Assembly: GCA_945829235.1 (NCBI GenBank)
Contig: CALZUA010000024.1
Location: 1-48,002, forward strand
DNA from: an uncultured Clostridia bacterium
Lineage (GTDB): Bacteria; Bacillota; Clostridia; Oscillospirales; Ruminococcaceae
Reading direction: 5' to 3'
Length of the DNA: 48,002 nt
Each line of letters starts with the position of its first letter. Position 1 is the stretch's first letter. Positions 8,439-16,192 of this stretch are shown one piece after another. The notes below the pieces were generated by a model. That model made no database searches, had not been told where the DNA came from, and was given only the letters and a program-made list of their open reading frames with translations. The position numbers and the translations under genes were made by a program.

Positions 8439-9875
8439 TCAAACGCTAAGCTCCGCTTTTTCGCCGAGCAACTCCTTGTTCTCATCAAGAATGGGTTGAA
8501 TGAAATCGCGAAGGTACTCCTCAACCTGCTCGGGAGCACGTCCGACATAAAGCTCGGGACGCAGAACAGCTTCGATTTCCTCTTTTGTGATGTTGAACAT
8601 CGGGTCTGCGGCAATTCTGTCCACAAGGTCGTTTTCGCCGCCCTCTCTCATCTTCTGAGCCGCCGCCTGCGAGTGGGTGCGAAGCTCCTCGTGAAGCTGT
8701 TGGCGGTTTCCACCGTTCTCGACAACTTTCATCATGATATTCTCGGTCGCCATAAACGGGAGCTTGTTCATCAGACGGCGCTTGACCATCTCGGGATAAA
8801 CCTCGATACCATCGGTAACGTTCATCATAATATTGAGGATTGCGTCAACACCGAGGAAGCTCTCGGCAACGGAAATGCGCTTGTTTGCGCTGTCGTCAAG
8901 CGTTCTCTCAAACCACTGCGTGCCCGCGGTGAAAGCGGGGTTGAGCGAGTCAATCATAACATAGCGGGCAAGCGAGGTTATTCTCTCGGAGCGCATAGGA
9001 TTGCGCTTATAGGGCATTGCCGAAGAACCGATTTGGTTCTTTTCAAACGGCTCGCCCATTTCCTCAAAGCTCTGCAGGATACGCATATCGTTGGAGAACT
9101 TAGAACAGCTTTGCGCGATGCCCGAAAGGGTTGCGAGAATTTGCGAGTCAACCTTGCGCGAGTAGGTTTGTCCGCTAACGGGAACGCACTCGGTGAAGCC
9201 CATTTCCTCGGCAATCATCTTTTCGAGCTGCTTGATTTTCGCGGAATCGCCGTGGAACAGTTCAACAAACGAGGCTTGTGTGCCGGTCGTTCCCTTTTGA
9301 CCGAGGAGTTTGAGGGACTTTATGCGATAATCAACCTCCTCGTAATCCATCAAAAGCTCGTTTATCCAAAGTGTTGCGCGCTTGCCGACAGTGGTGGGTT
9401 GAGCGGGCTGGAGGTGGGTGTAAGCCATGCAGGGCATATCCTTGTACTGCTCGGCAAATTTCGCGAGATTTGCGATGACGTTGACGAGCTTTTTCTTGAC
9501 GAGGAGGAGGGCGTCGCGCATGATAATGATATCGGTGTTGTCGCCGACGTAGCAGGAGGTTGCGCCGAGGTGGATTATGCCGGCGGCTTTGGGGCACTGC
9601 TGACCGTAGGCGTAGACATGGGACATAACGTCGTGGCGGACAACCTTTTCGCGCGCTTCGGCAACGTCATAGTTGATGTCGTTGATGTGGGATTCAAGCT
9701 CCTTGACTTGGTCTTCGGTGACGGAAAGACCGAGCTTCATTTCACCGCGGGCGAGGGCAACCCAGAGCTTGCGCCAAGTGGTGAATTTCTTGTCAGCCGA
9801 GAAGATGTATTGCATTTCGGGGCTGGCGTAGCGGGTGCAGAAGGGGCTTTCGTAGGAATTGTAATTTTTTGACAT
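8439..9875 (-). CDS. purB: Adenylosuccinate lyase
   Basis: A 478-residue fumarase/aspartase superfamily enzyme that splits adenylosuccinate to AMP plus fumarate and SAICAR to AICAR in purine synthesis. The superfamily signature is clear: GSSAMPYKRNPMRSE near residues 278-292, with the catalytic-loop serines. TSCYVGDNTD and QKGTTGTQASF are also family-typical. The ATG at 9875 (MSKNYNSYESPF) is preferred over an upstream in-frame extension to 10049, because AAGGAG sits 9 bases before it and the extension would read into a family A repeat. It precedes recJ on the same strand; its 3' end is partly duplicated downstream. Confidence 0.96.
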   Translation of the reverse strand: MSKNYNSYESPFCTRYASPEMQYIFSADKKFTTWRKLWVALARGEMKLGLSVTEDQVKELESHINDINYDVAEAREKVVRHDVMSHVYAYGQQCPKAAGIIHLGATSCYVGDNTDIIIMRDALLLVKKKLVNVIANLAKFAEQYKDMPCMAYTHLQPAQPTTVGKRATLWINELLMDYEEVDYRIKSLKLLGQKGTTGTQASFVELFHGDSAKIKQLEKMIAEEMGFTECVPVSGQTYSRKVDSQILATLSGIAQSCSKFSNDMRILQSFEEMGEPFEKNQIGSSAMPYKRNPMRSERITSLARYVMIDSLNPAFTAGTQWFERTLDDSANKRISVAESFLGVDAILNIMMNVTDGIEVYPEMVKRRLMNKLPFMATENIMMKVVENGGNRQQLHEELRTHSQAAAQKMREGGENDLVDRIAADPMFNITKEEIEAVLRPELYVGRAPEQVEEYLRDFIQPILDENKELLGEKAELSV

Positions 9876-9932
9876 AGGTTTTATCTCCTTAAAAAAATTG
9901 ACGATGTGGAATAAGCGCGGAATTGGCGCGAA

Positions 9933-10070
9933 CTTCTCGCAAACTTGTGGCGAGCACGCGAAGCCTAAAGTCTTTTTGGAAGTCCAGAAACCTTTTTCTT
10001 CAGAAAAAGGTTTCTGGTCGCCGAAGGCACTCGGCGCGAAGCGCCGCACTCGCGGCGAAGCCGCGCAAAC
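9933..10070 (+). repeat. Dispersed repeat family A, copy 4
   Basis: In the spacer upstream of purB, antisense to it. It shows the long hairpin CCAGAAACCTTTTTCT with its perfect partner, then GGCGCGAAGCGCC and GCGGCGAAGCCGC mini-hairpins as in copy 3. The left end is shorter or diverged (GAGCACGCGAAGCC). Confidence 0.88.
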
Positions 10071-10087
10071 GCGTTAGCAAGCGCTAA

Positions 10088-10198
10088 AGGGGTTCAAGGG
10101 GGAAAACAAGAGTTTTCCCCCTTGAGGAAAGGGGTTTGGGGGAAACCCCGAGGGGTTTCTCCCAAGCATTTTCGTTGGCTAAACGCCAACGAAAATGC
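10088..10198. repeat. Cluster of strong hairpins, ending with a CATTTTCG-type hairpin
   Basis: Consecutive inverted repeats: AGGGGGAAAAC/GTTTTCCCCCT, GGGGGAAACCCC with AGGGGTTTCTCCC, then GCATTTTCGTTGGC/GCCAACGAAAATGC at 10166-10179 and 10185-10198 (14 bp stem, 5-base loop). The last belongs to hairpin family B, also found at 25728, 25870 and 42739. No open frame with coding character is present, and no transposase is nearby. Confidence 0.8.
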
Positions 10199-10378
10199 AC
10201 GGAGTTCTCGCGGAGTAAGTTATAGAGCGCGAAACTCGGCAGCCAAACGCGCCGAAAAGCCGATAGTCCCGCAAAGCGTGCATTTTCACAAAAAACGAGC
10301 CAAAAACACTCTTTTTTATTTTACCACAATCGACACATTATTACAAGTAAGATTTCGCGCGTTTGGTAGAAATACACA

Positions 10379-10407
10379 AAAAACTCCGCGTATCTGGCGG
10401 AGTTTTT
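10379..10407 (-). terminator. Rho-independent terminator for the amidase gene
   Basis: AAAAACTCCGC and GCGGAGTTTTT pair around a 7-base loop, 28 bp past the amidase stop. It is symmetrical, so it may act in both directions. The rest of the 9876-10434 spacer is repeat material. Confidence 0.78.
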
Positions 10408-10434
10408 GTGACGATTTTCAACATTTCCCAAGAA

Positions 10435-11238
10435 TTATTCCTCGGAAAGCTCGGGTTTTTCGGCAAATTCCTCATCGGTTTCACCAAAATCGTTCTCGTC
10501 GGAGGAGTCGGCAAATTCATCGGGCTTCTCGGCGATAGCATCAAGATATTCCATAACACCGCCGTAAATGGTGAAAGCAACCTTCTGCTGATATTCCTTC
10601 GTGGAGAGCTTCTGCTCCTCATCGGGGTTGGAGAGGAAGCCGCATTCTATCATCAGCGAGGGATTTTTGTTGGATTTGAGCAGGAACAGTTCCTCGCCCG
10701 AGAGCTTGATTTCGCGGTTATTGCCGGGCTGTAAATCCGCGAAACGGCGTTGCATAATCTGCGCGAGAGTGCGGTTGTCGGGGTGATTGTTGTTGTAGAA
10801 CATCTGCCCGCCGAAGTACTGCGGGTCGGTGAAGTTGTTTTGGTGAATACACAGGAAAATGCTGTCGGGGTGGCTTTGGATAATCTTGAGGCGGTTATCC
10901 ATATCGTTGAGCTTTTGGTTGCGGATACCCTCGACGCCGGCGTCGTAAATCGAGATGTCCTCGTCACGCGTGAGGACAACCTCAAACCCCGACATCTCCA
11001 GCATATCGCGCAAATCCAGCACTACGGCAAGGTTTACGTCCTTTTCGAGCACGCCGTTTTTCCCGACAGCGCCCGAGTCCAAGCCGCCGTGACCCGCGTC
11101 CAGCACGATAACCGGCTTTTGCGCCGCGGGCGCGGCAACGGGGAGCGCGCTCTCGGTAATTCTCGCGCTGACGGCGAGAAGCGCGAAACAGCCTATCATA
11201 GAAAGCGTGAGCTTCAGGGATTTTTTGTTAAGTTTCAT
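10435..11238 (-). CDS. cwlD: N-acetylmuramoyl-L-alanine amidase, CwlD-like
   Basis: A 267-residue Amidase_3 protein that cleaves the amide bond between muramic acid and the stem peptide. An N-terminal signal or anchor segment (about 9-28) is followed by the catalytic domain with zinc ligands His in VLDAGHGG, Glu in GVLEKD and His in LCIHQNNF, and the catalytic Glu in IECGFLSN. Size and single-domain form match CwlD, which in sporulating bacteria makes muramic-delta-lactam in spore cortex. The C-terminal 30 residues are a highly acidic tail, not a usual part of the family. The ATG start has AAAGGAG 9 bases upstream. It is divergent from alaS. The CwlD role, rather than a general amidase, is inference. 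Confidence 0.85.
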   Translation of the reverse strand: MKLNKKSLKLTLSMIGCFALLAVSARITESALPVAAPAAQKPVIVLDAGHGGLDSGAVGKNGVLEKDVNLAVVLDLRDMLEMSGFEVVLTRDEDISIYDAGVEGIRNQKLNDMDNRLKIIQSHPDSIFLCIHQNNFTDPQYFGGQMFYNNNHPDNRTLAQIMQRRFADLQPGNNREIKLSGEELFLLKSNKNPSLMIECGFLSNPDEEQKLSTKEYQQKVAFTIYGGVMEYLDAIAEKPDEFADSSDENDFGETDEEFAEKPELSEE

Positions 11239-11354
11239 ATAAAAACGCTCCTTTGCGGTACTTTTTGTCCTATTTTATTAGAGCTTTTCCGATTTTAGAA
11301 CAAGTTGGCGTAATTTTTCACCAAAACAACCGTAACCGAGATTGCAAAAACCCC

Positions 11355-11382
11355 TTGACTTTTTCCCAAAATAAGTTATAAT
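11355..11382 (+). promoter_or_regulatory. Sigma-A-type promoter for alaS
   Basis: TTGACT and TATAAT separated by 16 bp, 48 bp before the alaS start. The implied leader is only about 40 nt, too short for a T-box. Confidence 0.8.
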
Positions 11383-11430
11383 AGAAGTGTATGTTTTTTT
11401 ACAAATTTATTTGATTGTGAGGACAAAAAA

Positions 11431-14079
11431 ATGAAATGGACGGGATTAAATGAACTTCGCGAGAAGTATCTTTCCTTTTTTGAGAGCAAAGGGCATCTGC
11501 GGTTGCCGAGTTTTCCGCTTGTGCCGCCTGCCGATGATAACTCAATCCTGCTGATAAACGCGGGAATGACGCCCCTTAAAAAGTACTTTCAGGGCATCGA
11601 GGAGCCGCCGCGCCACCGTGTTACCACTTGCCAAAAGTGCATAAGAACGCCCGATATCGAGAATGTCGGAAAAACCGCTCGTCACGGCACTTATTTCGAG
11701 ATGCTGGGCAATTTCTCGTTCGGCGATTATTTCAAGCACGAGGCTATCGCGTGGGCTTGGGAATTTCTGACAAAGGTGCTCGAAATCCCCGAAAATCTGC
11801 TCTGGGTAACGATTTATGAGCAGGACGACGAGGCTGCCGATATCTGGGCAAACGAAGTCGGAGTGCCGCGCGAGAGGATTATTCGTCTTGGCAAAAAGGA
11901 CAATTTCTGGGAGCACGGAAGCGGTCCTTGCGGGCCTTGCTCGGAAATCCACTATGACCGCGGCGAGAAGTACGGCAAGTTCGACCACATCGGTCAGGAC
12001 AACTTCGAGGAAGTCGGCGACTGCGACAGAATTATCGAAATCTGGAACAACGTTTTCACGCAGTTCGACAACGATGGCAAGGGCAACTACACTCAGCTCG
12101 CTACCAAAAACATCGATACGGGAATGGGCTTGGAGCGCCTTGCTTGCGTTATGCAGGACGTGGACAACCTGTTCGAGGTTGATACCGTGAAGAATATTAT
12201 GGGCAAAATCTGCTCAATTCTCGGCGTGAACTACCACGACGATGACAAAAAGGACATCTCAATCCGCGTTATCACAGACCATATCCGTTCCACAACCTTT
12301 ATGGCGGGTGACGGAATTCTCCCGTCAAACGAGGGACGCGGCTATGTTATGAGAAGACTGCTCCGCAGAGCCGCGCGTCACGGCAGACTGCTCGGCTATC
12401 ACAAGCCGTTCCTCTATGAAGTCTGCGATACCGTTATTGACGAGAATTTGTCGGCTTATCCCGAGCTTGTCGAGAAGCGCGCTTACATCAAGAAGGTTAT
12501 CCAGACCGAGGAGGAGAGCTTCGGCAAGACTATCGACAACGGCTCGGCTATTCTCGACGAGATGATTGAGGAGCTTGGCAAAAACGGCGAGAAAACGCTC
12601 TCGGGTGAAAACGCGTTCAAGCTTCACGATACCTACGGCTTCCCGCTTGATTTGACCAAGGAAATTCTCGGTGAAAAGGGACTTTCGGTTGACGAGGAAG
12701 GCTTTGCCGAGTGTATGAAAAACCAGAAGGAAACCGCGCGCAAGAACAAAAAGCTCGGCGGCGGCTGGGACAACGCGAAAAACTCCGCGCTTGACGCGTT
12801 TAAGACGGAATTTGTCGGCTATGATACGCTTGAAACCGAGGCGAAAATTCTCGCTATCACAAAAGACGGCGAGTGCGTGGATTTGTGCGGCGCAGGCGAT
12901 GAAGTCGGCGTTGTTATTGACAAAACGCCGTTCTACGCGGAAATGGGCGGTCAGGTCGGCGACAAGGGCGTGATTTTCCACGGCTCGGACGAGATGGAAG
13001 TTCTCGACACGCAGAAGCTCGGCGGAGGTCAGTTTGTGTGCCGCTGTGCGGTGAAGAAAGGCGGCTTCGAGGTCGGCGATACGGTTACGGCAAAGGTTGA
13101 CGAACAGCTTCGTCTTGCCACTCAGAGAAACCACACCTGCTGTCACATCTTGCAGGCGGCTTTGCGGAAGGTTCTCGGCGACCACGTTCACCAGTGCGGT
13201 TCTTACGTTGACGCGAATCAGTGCCGCTTCGACTTCAGCCATTTCAGCGCTATGACTCCCGAGGAAATCCAGCAGGTTGAAAATTACGTCAACAGCGTGA
13301 TTATGGCGGCGGTTCCCGTAAACACCGAGGTTCTGCCTATCGAAGAAGCGAAGAAAAAGGGCGCAATGGCGCTGTTTGGCGAGAAGTACGGCGATGTTGT
13401 GCGCGTGGTATCGGTCGGCGATTATTCGACAGAATTCTGCGGCGGTACGCACCTCAAAAATTCCTCGCAGGCGGGACTTTTCAAGATTGTCTTTGAAACG
13501 TCCGTGGCAAGCGGCGTAAGACGTATTCAGGCGATAACCGGAATGGCGGTTATGTCGATGCTCTGCGATTACAAGGACACGCTCGACAAGGCGTGCGCGG
13601 TGCTCAAGGCGCAGAATACGGACGATTTGGTTCAACGCGCGGAGAGCGTTGTCGCGCAGCTTCGCGAGCGTGACAGAAAAATCGAGAGTATGGAGCAGGC
13701 GGCGGCAAACGCGAAGCTCGGTGATATTTTCGAGAACGTTCCCGAGGTTAACGGCGTGAAGCTGGTTTGCGCGAAGCTTGACGGAATGGGCGCGGACGGT
13801 CTGCGTAAGACCGGCGACAGCGTTGCCGATAAGTTTGACTGCTTCGTTGCGGTGCTCGCGGGCACTGCCGACGGCAAGAGCAACATTTTGTGCAAGTGCT
13901 CCAAGAGCGCGGTTGAAAAGGGCGCAAACGCAGGCACGCTTGTTCGTGAAATTGCGGCGGTTGCCGGCGGTAAGGGCGGCGGAAAGCCCGATCAGGCGAT
14001 GGCGGGAGTTCCCGACGCGGCAAAGCTCGGCGCGGCTCTTGACGCGGCTAAGGAAATTGTTGCCAAGTATATTAAGTAA
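11431..14079 (+). CDS. alaS: Alanyl-tRNA synthetase
   Basis: An 882-residue class II synthetase charging tRNA-Ala. N-terminal catalytic core with motif 1/2 features (INAGMTPLKKYFQG; RHGTYFEMLGNFSFGDYFK) and ...NIDTGMGLERLAC. The editing domain has the HxxxH zinc site as NHTCCH (His568, His572) and FCGGTHL downstream. A C-terminal C-Ala/DHHA1-type domain ends with the glycine-rich GGKGGGKPDQAMAG. Length is normal. The ATG start has a GAGGAC purine stretch upstream. It heads a run of closely spaced plus-strand genes. A weak hairpin lies downstream. Confidence 0.97.
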   Translation: MKWTGLNELREKYLSFFESKGHLRLPSFPLVPPADDNSILLINAGMTPLKKYFQGIEEPPRHRVTTCQKCIRTPDIENVGKTARHGTYFEMLGNFSFGDYFKHEAIAWAWEFLTKVLEIPENLLWVTIYEQDDEAADIWANEVGVPRERIIRLGKKDNFWEHGSGPCGPCSEIHYDRGEKYGKFDHIGQDNFEEVGDCDRIIEIWNNVFTQFDNDGKGNYTQLATKNIDTGMGLERLACVMQDVDNLFEVDTVKNIMGKICSILGVNYHDDDKKDISIRVITDHIRSTTFMAGDGILPSNEGRGYVMRRLLRRAARHGRLLGYHKPFLYEVCDTVIDENLSAYPELVEKRAYIKKVIQTEEESFGKTIDNGSAILDEMIEELGKNGEKTLSGENAFKLHDTYGFPLDLTKEILGEKGLSVDEEGFAECMKNQKETARKNKKLGGGWDNAKNSALDAFKTEFVGYDTLETEAKILAITKDGECVDLCGAGDEVGVVIDKTPFYAEMGGQVGDKGVIFHGSDEMEVLDTQKLGGGQFVCRCAVKKGGFEVGDTVTAKVDEQLRLATQRNHTCCHILQAALRKVLGDHVHQCGSYVDANQCRFDFSHFSAMTPEEIQQVENYVNSVIMAAVPVNTEVLPIEEAKKKGAMALFGEKYGDVVRVVSVGDYSTEFCGGTHLKNSSQAGLFKIVFETSVASGVRRIQAITGMAVMSMLCDYKDTLDKACAVLKAQNTDDLVQRAESVVAQLRERDRKIESMEQAAANAKLGDIFENVPEVNGVKLVCAKLDGMGADGLRKTGDSVADKFDCFVAVLAGTADGKSNILCKCSKSAVEKGANAGTLVREIAAVAGGKGGGKPDQAMAGVPDAAKLGAALDAAKEIVAKYIK

Positions 14080-14089
14080 TAGCTCACGG

Positions 14090-14118
14090 AATGCTGTTTT
14101 CGCTCAGGAAACAGCATT
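14090..14118 (+). terminator. Hairpin after alaS, weak or partial terminator
   Basis: AATGCTGTTT pairs perfectly with AAACAGCATT around 9 bases, but only TTC follows instead of a T-run. It may allow read-through into the HIT gene. Confidence 0.45.
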
Positions 14119-14175
14119 TCGGGTAAATAACGAAACCTTTTGAAAAAAATGTTGTTATAATAAATGGAGGTCATT

Positions 14176-14517
14176 ATGGAAAATTGTTTGTTTTGCAAGA
14201 TAATCAAAGGCGAAATCCCCTCGACAAAGGTGTACGAGGACGACAAAATTCTGGCGTTTCGCGACATCAACCCGCAGGCTCCCACGCACATTTTGGTTAT
14301 CCCGAAGGAGCATATCGGCGGCGTTGACGAGCTGGGCGAGAGCAACAACGCCGTGGTTTCGCACATTTTTGTGAAAATTGCCGAAATCGCGAAAAACGAG
14401 GGACTCACGAACGGCTACCGCGTTGTATCAAACGTTGGCGAGGACGGCGGACAAACCGTGCGTCATCTGCATTTCCACATCATCGGCGGCGCGAAGCTGT
14501 CCGAGAAAATGTCCTGA
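14176..14517 (+). CDS. HIT family nucleotide-binding protein
   Basis: A 113-residue histidine-triad protein, Hint-like, expected to hydrolyse nucleoside phosphoramidates or acyl-adenylates. The triad is RHLHFHIIGG with His97, His99 and His101. N-terminal CLFCKII gives two cysteines of the zinc site typical of bacterial HinT. Length is normal. The ATG at 14176 is preferred over 14164, because GGAGG at 14166-14170 is then correctly placed; a TATAAT-like box at 14156 hints at a local promoter but lacks a good -35. holA follows 15 bp later. Confidence 0.93.
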   Translation: MENCLFCKIIKGEIPSTKVYEDDKILAFRDINPQAPTHILVIPKEHIGGVDELGESNNAVVSHIFVKIAEIAKNEGLTNGYRVVSNVGEDGGQTVRHLHFHIIGGAKLSEKMS

Positions 14518-14532
14518 TAAGGTCGGTGCGTG

Positions 14533-15576
14533 ATGCCTAAAATAACCGAGAGCGAGTTGAAAAAGGAGCTTGGCGGCGAGCTTTCGCGGGTGTATTTTTT
14601 GTACGGCGAGGAGGATTTTCTCGTGAGAACCTACGCCGAGAAAATTGTCGCGGCGGCAACAGGCGAGGAGCGCGATATGAATTTCGTGAAATACACGGAC
14701 GCGCCGTCTACCGATGAGCTTTCGGACTACCTCGACAGTATGCCGTTTCTCGCGGATTACAAGTGCGTTCTTATCGAGGATTTGGACTTTGAGGCAATGC
14801 CAACAGCCGAGCAAAACGCTTATCTGAAGCTCCTCGATAACATTCCCGACACGTCCGTGCTGGTAATTGCTCAGCTTCACATTGACCCGCTGGTTTACGA
14901 TATCAAAAAAGGTAAATCAAAGTCGAAAAAGTTGCTCGAAGCGGCGGCTAAAAACGGCTCTGCGTGCGAGTTCAAGTATCTTTCTGCGGCAAAGGTGAGC
15001 GGGCTTGTGATACGGCGGTTTGAGCGCGCGGGTTGCTCGATTTCGGAGGAAAACGCGTTTTATCTTGCGGAGGAATGTGGTTATTCCTTGACAATGCTGG
15101 GTTGTGAAATCGACAAGCTCACCGCTTACGCCGAGCACCGTGAAATCACCCGCGATGATATCGAAATGCTTGTCCCGAAGCGGGTTGACGCGGGAATTTA
15201 CACGCTCTCCGATGCGATTTTTGCCGGCAATATCAACCGCGCCTATGAAATTCTTGACGAGCTGATAATACAAGGCTACAAGGTAAACGAGGCGTTTTTG
15301 GTGCTGGCGGGGCATATCACGGATTTGTACAGAGCGCGGCTTGCGATAAACGCGGGCAAAAACTACACTCAGGCGGCGACCGCGTTCAACTACCCGCCGA
15401 ACCGCTCTTTTGTTATGAGAAACGCGTTTGGAAAAGCGTCAAAGCTCCCGCTTCGCTACCTCGCGGACTGCGTTTATATCATGTACAACACGAACAAGCT
15501 GCTCAACTCGTCAAAAGCGGACAGCAGACTGTTGGTTGAAAAGGCGATAACGGAGATTTCGCGTTTACAGAAATAA
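14533..15576 (+). CDS. holA: DNA polymerase III subunit delta
   Basis: A 347-residue clamp-loader subunit that opens the beta sliding clamp. The N-terminal pattern YFLYGEEDFLVRTYAEKI is the degenerate nucleotide-binding fold of HolA. ALKLLDN-like AYLKLLDNIP, the helical middle domain, and the C-terminal LARLAINAGKN-type collar region follow the family. Overlapping GTG (14530) and ATG (14533) starts are both possible; ATG was chosen, with AAGG 10 bases upstream. It ends 1 bp before rnmV, suggesting translational coupling. Confidence 0.92.
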   Translation: MPKITESELKKELGGELSRVYFLYGEEDFLVRTYAEKIVAAATGEERDMNFVKYTDAPSTDELSDYLDSMPFLADYKCVLIEDLDFEAMPTAEQNAYLKLLDNIPDTSVLVIAQLHIDPLVYDIKKGKSKSKKLLEAAAKNGSACEFKYLSAAKVSGLVIRRFERAGCSISEENAFYLAEECGYSLTMLGCEIDKLTAYAEHREITRDDIEMLVPKRVDAGIYTLSDAIFAGNINRAYEILDELIIQGYKVNEAFLVLAGHITDLYRARLAINAGKNYTQAATAFNYPPNRSFVMRNAFGKASKLPLRYLADCVYIMYNTNKLLNSSKADSRLLVEKAITEISRLQK

Positions 15577-15577
15577 T

Positions 15578-16171
15578 ATGAGTAAAATCAAGGTAAAACA
15601 GGCAATAATAGTTGAGGGGAAATACGATAAAATTCGTTTGTCCTCGCTGGTTGACGCGGTGATAGTGCCGGTCGGGGGATTTTCCGTGTTCAAGGACAGG
15701 GAAACCGCCGAGCTTATCCGCGCGCTTGCCGAGAAAAACGGCGTGATTATCCTCACGGACAGCGATGGCGCGGGTTTTCTTATCAGGAAGAAAATCCGCG
15801 AGATAACGCGCGGGTGCTCGGTCATCAACGTCTACACGCCCGATATTGTCGGCAAGGAAAAGCGCAAGCGCGAGCCGTCAAAAGAGGGACTTCTCGGCGT
15901 TGAGGGAATGAGCGCGGAGATTTTGCTCGAGGCGTTCGAGAAAGCGGGTGTTTTCGCCGAAGCTGTTCCCGAGCACAAAAATCCCGTCACAAAAGCAGAT
16001 TTGCTGGAGCTGGGGCTTTGCGGGAGCGAAAATTCCTCGGTTAAACGGAGAGATTTTCAGCGCGCTCTCGGGCTTCCCGAAAAGCTGTCGGCGAATATGC
16101 TTTTGGAAGTTGTAAATTCAATGTACACAAAAGACGAGTTTTTCCGCGAGTGCGAAAAGCTCGGAATTTAG
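15578..16171 (+). CDS. rnmV: Ribonuclease M5-like Toprim protein
   Basis: A 197-residue protein with an N-terminal Toprim domain: acidic motif IIVEGKYDKIRL (Glu13) and ILTDSDGAGFLIRKKI (Asp60, Asp62), followed by a C-terminal helical region as in RNase M5. In Bacillus RNase M5 makes the final cuts on 5S rRNA precursor with ribosomal protein uL18 as cofactor. Size and the Toprim order fit. The ATG is 2 bases after the holA stop and lacks its own clear ribosome-binding site, so coupled translation is likely. A different Toprim nuclease cannot be excluded. Confidence 0.85.
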   Translation: MSKIKVKQAIIVEGKYDKIRLSSLVDAVIVPVGGFSVFKDRETAELIRALAEKNGVIILTDSDGAGFLIRKKIREITRGCSVINVYTPDIVGKEKRKREPSKEGLLGVEGMSAEILLEAFEKAGVFAEAVPEHKNPVTKADLLELGLCGSENSSVKRRDFQRALGLPEKLSANMLLEVVNSMYTKDEFFRECEKLGI

Positions 16172-16192
16172 AAATAGAAAGGATAAATTCGG

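Noticed and set aside
8496-9872. 458-codon frame opposite purB
   Set aside because: Shadow of purB, which has the full superfamily signature and a good start.
3275-10210. Insertion sequence or MITE with a resident transposase
   Set aside because: Repeats are clear, but no transposase fragment or target-site duplication could be seen.
11239-11430. T-box riboswitch before alaS
   Set aside because: The promoter leaves only about 40 nt of leader, and no specifier or antiterminator structure is visible.
12325-13635. 436-codon frame opposite alaS
   Set aside because: Shadow of the synthetase gene.
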